Assembly (NCBI GenBank): GCA_002427045.1
Contig: DIPO01000019.1
Coordinates: 26,074-41,080 of the forward strand
DNA from: Firmicutes bacterium UBA5486
Lineage (GTDB): Bacteria > Bacillota > UBA4882 > UBA10575
Direction of reading: 5' to 3'
Length of the DNA: 15,007 nucleotides
The translations under genes and the position numbers were made by a program. The notes beneath the pieces are model-generated. The model did no database searches and was not told the DNA's origin. It worked only from the letters and a program-made list of their open reading frames with translations. Shown here in pieces: positions 1-6,011 of this stretch (the first letter of the stretch is position 1; each line of letters begins with the position of its first letter).

Positions 1-2
1 CC

Positions 3-1553
3 TTATACCAGAGACAGTTTTCATCTAGAAAAGAATTACTAAAGGAAATGCTACGAGTGAAATTAACTCAAGAAAAGTTAAAAGAGAACCCAAGTATTAG
101 TAAGAATAAAGAACAACTTTTTCAGTTGATGAAAGAACATACTGAAGAAGAATTGGGTTTTTTTCCTGCGGATCGGGATGATTTTTCTGAGATTTACACA
201 GTATTAAAGGATATTGATTTAATAGAGTTTACGTTGGAAATCTACAAAGATGACCGCTTGGGTACAATCATTTCCCCGGCCTATCTAAGCAGGTATGTCA
301 GTAAGAAACTTCTAAAATCGTCCTCACAGAAGATCCTTATCACCGAAGCGGAAAAACATCTGGCCGGGCTTAAAGATTTGCTTAAGCGTTGTTCTAATCT
401 AGAAATTACCTTAACAACCCAGTATAAATTGATGTATCTGCTTTTAAAACTCGCTTTTGGCGAGCAGAATAATTTGACTATCCGCTTGGAATCAATCTAT
501 ACCGAATGTTTGCCGGGTGAGAAGTTTGATTATATATACTGCTTACCTTCTTTTAGTTATAAACCGGAGGATATTGGCAGAAAGTTTCTCACCAGAGAAA
601 GCGATGGGATCGCTTTAGAAAATATGTTGGAACATTTGGATGAAGAAGGAGTTCTGGATATTATTCTGCCGGCCAAAATAACCTTTGCCGGGCAGGGCTA
701 CAAAAAACTAAGAGCACAAATTACGGAAAACTTTAATGTCAAAAGCATCTTTATTTTACCAGAAGGAACATTTAGACCGGCAACTGCGATCAAAACCTAT
801 TTACTTACTATCACCCGGGAACAACAGGGGGTAGTGGAGATCGGAACCTTTAAAGTTGATCAAGGTGATTTAAAAACTAAAGAGCAAAAGCAGATTTCTA
901 CTGATGAATTTTTGGCTCATGAGGATTGGAGAATCGAATTACTCCTGGCAGAAGATGATGAATATATTCAAAAGTTTAAAGATTCATCTTTAAAAAAGAT
1001 GAAACTGAAAGAGGTTGCCGAAGTATTTAGGGGTAAATCCATTTTGAAAAAAGATACTACTCTGGGCAGTATTGGCGTGCTTAATCTTTCTAATATTGAA
1101 GATGGAGAGATTGATTACTCAGGTTTGGATACGATCGAAGAAGAGGAACGTAAAATCAAACGTTACGAACTTAATGATGGCGATGTTGTTCTCTCTTGCC
1201 GCGGTACTGCGATTAAATCGGCGGTCTTTACAGCACAAGACAGAACCATTATTGCCTCCGCTAATCTACTGGTGATTAGGCCGGGAAAGGAAGTATTAGG
1301 TGAGTATTTGAAGATATTTTTGGAAAGCCCGGTGGGGGTGGCGATGATTAAGAGCTTCCAACGCGGGACCACGATTATGAATATCAACCATTTGGATATT
1401 ATGGAGATGGAGATTCCGCTGCTTTCGTTTGCAGAGCAACAGGAAATCATCAACACCTACCAGCAGGAACTGGATATTTATAAAACGGCGATTAGCGAAG
1501 CGGAAAATAGATGGGGAAAGATAAAAAACAGTCTTTATCAGAAGTTGATATAA
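3..1553 (+). CDS. Degenerate N6-adenine methyltransferase fused to an HsdS-like recognition domain (5' partial)
   Basis: The frame is open to the left edge. The ATG at 48 has AAAGGA only one base away, too close to be a good ribosome binding site, so the gene probably starts outside the window. Numbering from that ATG, residues 72-77 (GTIISP) resemble methyltransferase motif X. The motif I region near residue 95 (KILITEAEKH) has no glycine-rich SAM loop. The motif IV position, 166-169, reads LPSF where HsdM has NPPF. Residues 314-460 form one HsdS-type target-recognition domain (KLKEVAEVFRGKS, then NDGDVVLSCRG), followed by a short probable coiled coil. I infer a DNA-recognition protein with a catalytically dead methyltransferase scaffold that may partner another subunit. 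It lies 115 bp upstream of hsdM. The domain assignment is fairly firm; the role is unknown. Confidence 0.7.
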   Translation, partial: LYQRQFSSRKELLKEMLRVKLTQEKLKENPSISKNKEQLFQLMKEHTEEELGFFPADRDDFSEIYTVLKDIDLIEFTLEIYKDDRLGTIISPAYLSRYVSKKLLKSSSQKILITEAEKHLAGLKDLLKRCSNLEITLTTQYKLMYLLLKLAFGEQNNLTIRLESIYTECLPGEKFDYIYCLPSFSYKPEDIGRKFLTRESDGIALENMLEHLDEEGVLDIILPAKITFAGQGYKKLRAQITENFNVKSIFILPEGTFRPATAIKTYLLTITREQQGVVEIGTFKVDQGDLKTKEQKQISTDEFLAHEDWRIELLLAEDDEYIQKFKDSSLKKMKLKEVAEVFRGKSILKKDTTLGSIGVLNLSNIEDGEIDYSGLDTIEEEERKIKRYELNDGDVVLSCRGTAIKSAVFTAQDRTIIASANLLVIRPGKEVLGEYLKIFLESPVGVAMIKSFQRGTTIMNINHLDIMEMEIPLLSFAEQQEIINTYQQELDIYKTAISEAENRWGKIKNSLYQKLI

Positions 1554-1646
1554 GCTAAATGTGTTGTTACCTTAATTCTTATAATCCTTAATTAGGCTAT
1601 CAATATTTTGTGACGGGACATTTGTTAGAGGACAACACAATTAGCT
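1553..1646. repeat. Long-loop 15-bp inverted repeat in the hsdM leader
   Basis: AGCTAAATGTGTTGT at 1553-1567 is matched in inverted orientation by 1632-1646, with 14 of 15 positions pairing and 64 bases between the arms. The left arm begins at the last base of the preceding stop codon and the right arm ends 7 bases before the hsdM Shine-Dalgarno. It could be a pair of operator half-sites, a long-loop RNA hairpin or the remnant of a small element. No flanking target duplication is visible. Confidence 0.5.
1580..1585 (+). promoter_or_regulatory. Possible -10 box for the hsd operon
   Basis: A perfect TATAAT lies in the 115-bp gap before hsdM, about 84 bases from the start codon. The expected -35 position (about 1557-1562) has no good match and falls inside the left arm of the inverted repeat. 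A promoter here could therefore be activator-dependent or repressed through the repeat. This rests on one hexamer in AT-rich DNA. Confidence 0.3.
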
Positions 1647-1668
1647 CGACAGTAGGAGGGTTTAAAGT

Positions 1669-3150
1669 ATGACGACAAATTCAGAATTAGAAAGCAAATT
1701 ATGGGAGATGGCGGATAAACTACGGGGTAATATTGAACCATCCGATTACAAACATGTTATTTTAGGACTAATCTTCTTAAAATATATCTCTGATAGTTTT
1801 GAAGAAAAATATCAGGAGCTGGTTGATGAAGGTGAAGGTTTTGAAGAAGACCGCGATGCCTATCTGGCAGAAAATATTTTCTATGTCCCTCCTAATGCCC
1901 GGTGGGGATATATTAAAAAACATGCCAAGCAAAGTACAATAGGGCAGATCATTGATGAGGCGATGATCGAAATTGAAAAAGAAAATAAAAACCTGAAAGG
2001 GGTACTTCCTAAAGATTATGCCCGTCCGGAGCTTGACAAAGTAAAACTGGGTGAACTGATCGATTTATTCTCCTTTAACTTAGGTAGTAAAGAAGCAAAA
2101 TCCCAGGATGTCTTAGGCAGAGTCTACGAATATTTCCTCGGGAAATTCGGGTCCAGCGAGGGGGAGTTTTATACACCACCAAGTATAGTCAAGCTACTAG
2201 TTGGGATGATTGAACCCTTTAAAGGGCGGGTTTATGACCCTTGCTGCGGTTCGGGTGGTATGTTTGTCCAGTCCCAACGTTTTGTCGAAGAACATCAGGG
2301 GCGTAAAGATGATATCCATATCTTTGGACAGGAGTTTACCGCTACCACCTGGCGGCTATGTAAAATGAACCTGGCGATCCGGGGGATTGACGGTAATTTG
2401 GGTGAGCGGGATGCCGATACCTTTGGTAATGATTTACATAAAAATCTACGGGCGGATTACATCTTAGCCAATCCTCCATTTAATGTGAGCGATTATACTT
2501 TAGACCCCAATGACGCCCGCTGGAAGTACGGGATCCCGCCGGCAAATAATGCAAATTACGCCTGGATTTCGCATATGATCAGTAAATTATCGTCAACAGG
2601 GATTGCCGGCTTTGTAATGGCTAATGGTTCGATGAGTACCTCGACAAAAGCAGAAGCTGAGATTAGAAAGAATATCATTGAAGCGAGGTTGGTTGATTGT
2701 ATCGTTACCATGCCGTCTAACCTGTTTTATAATGTAACAATCCCGGTCTGCCTGTGGTTTATCTCTAGAAAAAGAGAGAACCGAAAGGACAAGATTCTTT
2801 TTATCGATGCCCGAAAAATGGGGACGATGGTCACCCGTAGATTGAGGGAACTCTCTGATGAAGAAATCAAAGAGATCTGTGATACCTACCATAACTGGTG
2901 CGATAGTAAGGATGAATATGAAGATATCCAAGGTTTTTGCAAATCGGCAGATATTGAGGAAGTCAGAGAACATGAGTATATCTTAACCCCCGGCCGCTAC
3001 GTGGGTATTGAAGAAGTGGAAGATGATGGTGAACCCTTTGAGGAAAAGATGACTAGGCTTACCGGGGAATTAGCCGAGATGTTTGCCAAATCCCATAAGC
3101 TGGAGGATGAGATCAGGGAAAGACTGGGGGCGATTGGGTTTGAGTTTTAA
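1669..3150 (+). CDS. hsdM: Type I restriction-modification methyltransferase subunit HsdM
   Basis: HsdM transfers a methyl group from SAM to adenine N6 at the site chosen by HsdS, and forms the modification core of the type I complex. The 493 residues match the family's usual length. The N-terminal helical domain starts LESKLWEMADKLRGNIEPSD. The catalytic domain has EFYTPPSIVKLLV (motif X), DPCCGSGG at 190-197 (motif I, SAM binding) and NPPF at 268-271 (motif IV, catalytic). The C-terminal region keeps the conserved GRYVG. AGGAGG at 1654-1659 lies 9 bases before the ATG, supporting the start. It appears intact and functional. Its last 571 bp (2580-3150) are repeated at 3714-4284. An adjacent gene begins in another frame inside its final codons, and hsdS and hsdR lie downstream on the same strand. 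Confidence 0.96.
   Translation: MTTNSELESKLWEMADKLRGNIEPSDYKHVILGLIFLKYISDSFEEKYQELVDEGEGFEEDRDAYLAENIFYVPPNARWGYIKKHAKQSTIGQIIDEAMIEIEKENKNLKGVLPKDYARPELDKVKLGELIDLFSFNLGSKEAKSQDVLGRVYEYFLGKFGSSEGEFYTPPSIVKLLVGMIEPFKGRVYDPCCGSGGMFVQSQRFVEEHQGRKDDIHIFGQEFTATTWRLCKMNLAIRGIDGNLGERDADTFGNDLHKNLRADYILANPPFNVSDYTLDPNDARWKYGIPPANNANYAWISHMISKLSSTGIAGFVMANGSMSTSTKAEAEIRKNIIEARLVDCIVTMPSNLFYNVTIPVCLWFISRKRENRKDKILFIDARKMGTMVTRRLRELSDEEIKEICDTYHNWCDSKDEYEDIQGFCKSADIEEVREHEYILTPGRYVGIEEVEDDGEPFEEKMTRLTGELAEMFAKSHKLEDEIRERLGAIGFEF
2580..3150 (+). repeat. Direct repeat, copy 1 (3' end of hsdM)
   Basis: This stretch recurs at 3714-4284 with a constant offset of 1134 bases and no indels. I counted about 31 differences by eye (about 95% identity). 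The repeat starts abruptly inside hsdM codons and stops exactly at the hsdM stop codon; the next bases differ completely between copies. The repeats are large and similar enough for homologous recombination, which would delete the 1134-bp unit carrying the RhuM fragment. Confidence 0.95.
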
Positions 3151-3751
3151 TCATGATTCTGAAATTTTGATGTACCAAACAGAGGATGGTCAAACCAAAA
3201 TTGATGTGAGAATGGAAGACGAAACCGTTTGGCTAACCCAATCTCAGATGGCAGAGTTGTTTCAAACAACACCGCAAAATATTACTTTGCATATTAAAAA
3301 TATTTATGCTGAAGGAGAATTACCCCAAGTTCCAACTTGTAAGGAATACTTACAAGTTCAGCTAGAAGGGAAAAGAAAGGTCAAGCGAAAGACAAAGTAT
3401 TATAACCTTGATGTAATAATATCCGTTGGATACAGGGTGAAATCATTGCGTGGCACTCAATTTAGAATTTGGGCGACGCAAAGGCTCAAGGAATACTTAA
3501 TTAAAGGTTTTACAATGAATGATGACTTGCTAAAGCGTTCAGGCGGGGGAAATTACTTTCAAGAGCTGTTGGAACGGATCCGGGATATTCGGTCTAGTGA
3601 GAAAGTATTTTACCGACAAGTTTTAGATATCTATGCCACGAGTATAGATTATGATCCAAGAGCGGAAACTTCCAAACTTTTTTTCAAGACAGTTCAAAAT
3701 AAAATGCATTATGCAGTAAATTATCGTCAACAGGGATTGCCGGCTTTGTAA
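3140..3751 (+). CDS. RhuM family protein, C-terminally truncated
   Basis: From residue 8 the protein follows the RhuM ('virulence protein') family closely: SEILMYQTEDGQTKIDV, ETVWLTQSQMAELF, YYNLDVIISVGYRVKS, GTQFRIWATQRLKEYL and GGGNYFQELLERIRDIRSSE. RhuM is known from a Salmonella pathogenicity island and often sits near restriction loci; its biochemical function is unresolved. The N-terminal segment looks like a DNA-binding helix-turn-helix. The family is usually about 330 residues. Here homology ends at NKMHYA (base 3715), where the DNA becomes hsdM sequence read out of frame and adds NYRQQGLPAL before TAA, giving 203 residues. The likely start is TTG at 3140, overlapping hsdM by 11 bases behind a G-rich stretch at 3126-3130. 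The alternative ATG at 3170 has no ribosome binding site. It is probably non-functional, though the N-terminal domain could still be made. Confidence 0.85.
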   Translation: MSFNHDSEILMYQTEDGQTKIDVRMEDETVWLTQSQMAELFQTTPQNITLHIKNIYAEGELPQVPTCKEYLQVQLEGKRKVKRKTKYYNLDVIISVGYRVKSLRGTQFRIWATQRLKEYLIKGFTMNDDLLKRSGGGNYFQELLERIRDIRSSEKVFYRQVLDIYATSIDYDPRAETSKLFFKTVQNKMHYAVNYRQQGLPAL

Positions 3752-4284
3752 TGGCTAATGGTTCGATGAGTACTTCGACAAAAGCAGAAGCTGAGATTAG
3801 AAAGAATATCATTGAAGCGAGGCTGGTTGATTGTATCGTCACTATGCCACCAAATTTGTTTTATAATGTAACAATTCCGGTCTGTCTGTGGTTTATATCT
3901 AGAAAAAGAGAGAACCGAAAGGACAAGATTCTTTTTATCGATGCCCGAAAAATGGGGACCATTGTCACCTGTAGATTGAGGGAACTTCCTGATGAAGAGA
4001 TCAAAGAGATTTGTGATACCTACCATAACTGGTGCGATAGTAAGTATGAATATGAAGATATCCAAGGCTTTTGCAAATCGGCAGATATTGAGGAAGTCAG
4101 AGAACATAAATATATCCTAACCCCCGGTCGCTGCGTGGGTATTGAAGAAGTGGAAGATGATGGCGAACCCTTTGAGGAAAAGATGACTAGGCTTACTGGG
4201 GAATTAGCCGAAATGTTTGCCAAATCCCATAAGCTGGAGGATGAGATCAGAGAACGACTGGGGGCGATTGGGTTTGAGTTTTAA
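3714..4284 (+). pseudogene. Truncated second copy of the hsdM 3' end
   Basis: This is direct repeat copy 2, matching hsdM residues from about 305 to the stop. It lacks the SAM-binding and NPPF motifs and so cannot methylate DNA. It remains open; an ATG at 3751 overlaps the RhuM stop (TAATG), so a 177-residue product is conceivable by coupling. Relative to hsdM it carries seven substitutions: two Ser to Pro, Met to Ile, Arg to Cys, Asp to Tyr, Glu to Lys, and Tyr to Cys in the conserved GRYVG (now GRCVG). Such radical changes suggest relaxed selection, so I call it a relic. Its 3' end still supplies the upstream context and probable start codon of the PIN gene. Confidence 0.88.
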
Positions 4285-4753
4285 GAAAATAATGTTTGAT
4301 ACTAATATATTCGACAAATTGCCATCAATAATAAATAAAATTAAGAACTCAACAGATAAATATGAGTATTATGTAACGACTATTCAGGTCGAGGAGTTGT
4401 GTGAAATTCCCGATGATAAAATTAGCAAAAGAAAATCTAATATACTGATGTTAGCTGATTTGAGAGCAAAATTAGTACCAATTTCACTTTTTATACTGAA
4501 CGGTAGAGCTCAATTGGGTTATGTAAGACTTGGAGATGGAAAGGTGTATCATTCTATGGTTGAAGGGAATAAAGGAAACTCTGATGACGCTATAATTGCG
4601 GATACAGCAGTATCTGAAGGTTGTACACTAATAACCAATGATAAAGCCTTTTATAATAGAATGAAAAACAATAATTATGAAGTGATGACGTTGGAAGAGT
4701 TTTTAGCTGAAATTGAAGAAGGTGAAGCAAGTGAAAGATTGGGAAAAGGTTAA
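4274..4753 (+). CDS. PIN-domain protein (putative ribonuclease, VapC-like)
   Basis: The protein begins MSFKKIMFDTNIFDKL if started at TTG 4274, or at MFDTN if started at ATG 4292. The ATG has no Shine-Dalgarno; the TTG lies behind a G-rich stretch and overlaps the hsdM copy by 11 bases. Numbering from ATG 4292, it shows the PIN acidic set: D3 (FDTN), E34/E35 (VEELCE), D98/D99 with D104 (SDDAIIADTA) and D117 (TNDKAF). PIN proteins are typically Mg2+-dependent single-strand ribonucleases, and many are toxins. No antitoxin gene is adjacent: an hsdM relic lies upstream and hsdS downstream, overlapping by 23 bases if hsdS starts at 4731. It may be an accessory effector linked to the restriction system, or an orphan toxin. 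The fold is fairly sure; the role is not. Confidence 0.75.
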   Translation: MSFKKIMFDTNIFDKLPSIINKIKNSTDKYEYYVTTIQVEELCEIPDDKISKRKSNILMLADLRAKLVPISLFILNGRAQLGYVRLGDGKVYHSMVEGNKGNSDDAIIADTAVSEGCTLITNDKAFYNRMKNNNYEVMTLEEFLAEIEEGEASERLGKG

Positions 4754-5960
4754 ACTTGGAGAAATATGTGACTTTCAAGAAGGTTATGTTAATCCATCTC
4801 AAAAAGTACCAGACTACTTTGGAGACGAAATAAAATGGATACGAGCAAATGATTTAAATAATGGATATGTTTTTGATACAAGTAGAAAACTTTCTCTAAA
4901 AGGGTTTAAAAGTGCAGGAAAAAGTGCTTTACTTTATGAACCAAACTCAATAGTTATTAGCAAATCTGGAACAATTGGTAAGCTGGGAATAATTAAAGAT
5001 TTTATGTGCGGAAACAGAGCAACCATAAATATAAAAACAAAAAAAGATGTTGCTGATTATAAGTATGTATTTTATTTCTTATTGAGAAACCAGCTGGAAA
5101 TAGCAGATATGGCGGTAGGAAGCGTGCAACGAAATTTGTATACTTCTATTCTCGGGTCTGTATCATTGGAGTTACCACCTCTCCCCGAACAAAAAGCCAT
5201 CGCCGCTACCCTTTCCTGTCTTGATGATAAAATTGAACTCAATAACCGCATTAATAAAACCTTGAAGGAAATAGCACAGGCTATCTTCAAAAGTTGGTTT
5301 GTAGATTTTGAGCCTTTTCAGGATGGGGAGTTTGAGGATAGCGAGTTAGGCAGGATACCGAAGGGGTGGAGGGTTGAAAGTTTAGATAATATTGCTGATT
5401 TTCTAAATGGACTAGCTATGCAAAAATATCGTTCGGAAACGGATGAGTTTTTGCCTGTTATAAAGATTAGAGAGTTGAATCAAGGATTTACAGATGACAG
5501 TTCTGACAAAGCAAGTGTAGCTATTCCTGAGCAATACATTATTAATGATGGAGATGTAATATTTTCATGGTCTGGAACATTAGAGGTGAAAATTTGGACA
5601 GGAGAAAAAGGAGCTTTAAATCAGCATTTATTTAAGGTTACATCAAAGAAATATGAAAAATGGTTCTACCACTTGTGGACATTGAAACATCTTGAAAAAT
5701 TTAGGGCTATTGCACAAGATAAAGCAACGACAATGGGTCATATAAGAAGAAAGGACTTAACAGAATCAAAAGTGTTAATACCGAAGGACTCGGACATGAA
5801 ATTTTTGAGTAATATTTTAAACCCAATTTATGAAAAAATTATTAAATTATATCTTGAAAATAGAACTTTAAAAGAAATTAGAGACACCCTTCTCCCCAAA
5901 CTAATGTCTGGTGAGATCCGGGTAGCAATCGAGGCGGTTACCACTAATAAACAAGGGTAA
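4731..5960 (+). CDS. hsdS: Type I restriction-modification specificity subunit HsdS
   Basis: HsdS reads the bipartite DNA target and holds two HsdM and up to two HsdR subunits. The 409 residues show the classical order: recognition domain 1 (about 3-150, starting WEKVKLGEICDF), a central conserved helix (LPPLPEQKAIAATLSCLDD to SWFVDFEPF), recognition domain 2 (about 215-375, GWRVESLDNIADFLNG with SWSGTLEVKIW), and a distal conserved helix (NRTLKEIRDTLLPKLMSGEI). I prefer GTG 4731 because AGAAGGTGA at 4717-4725 is well placed; the frame also allows TTG 4713. The start overlaps the PIN gene, implying translational coupling. Both recognition domains are visibly more AT-rich than the central segment, as expected for modules exchanged between strains. 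The recognition sequence cannot be read from the protein. Confidence 0.94.
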   Translation: MKDWEKVKLGEICDFQEGYVNPSQKVPDYFGDEIKWIRANDLNNGYVFDTSRKLSLKGFKSAGKSALLYEPNSIVISKSGTIGKLGIIKDFMCGNRATINIKTKKDVADYKYVFYFLLRNQLEIADMAVGSVQRNLYTSILGSVSLELPPLPEQKAIAATLSCLDDKIELNNRINKTLKEIAQAIFKSWFVDFEPFQDGEFEDSELGRIPKGWRVESLDNIADFLNGLAMQKYRSETDEFLPVIKIRELNQGFTDDSSDKASVAIPEQYIINDGDVIFSWSGTLEVKIWTGEKGALNQHLFKVTSKKYEKWFYHLWTLKHLEKFRAIAQDKATTMGHIRRKDLTESKVLIPKDSDMKFLSNILNPIYEKIIKLYLENRTLKEIRDTLLPKLMSGEIRVAIEAVTTNKQG

Positions 5961-6011
5961 ACCCTTTCAAATAAAAATTAAGCAAAAGACGAATTAAGGA
6001 GGTGGCAACAG

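Noticed and set aside
2593..2973. Antisense open frames that recur in both hsdM copies (2593-2973 and 3727-4107)
   Set aside because: They are identical-looking only because the underlying DNA is duplicated. They lie opposite conserved hsdM codons and show no domain or ribosome binding site.
5953..5966. AAGGG/CCCTT hairpin between hsdS and hsdR as a terminator
   Set aside because: The stem has five to six pairs and no T-run follows. The hsdR ribosome binding site is close behind, so it is unlikely to end transcription.
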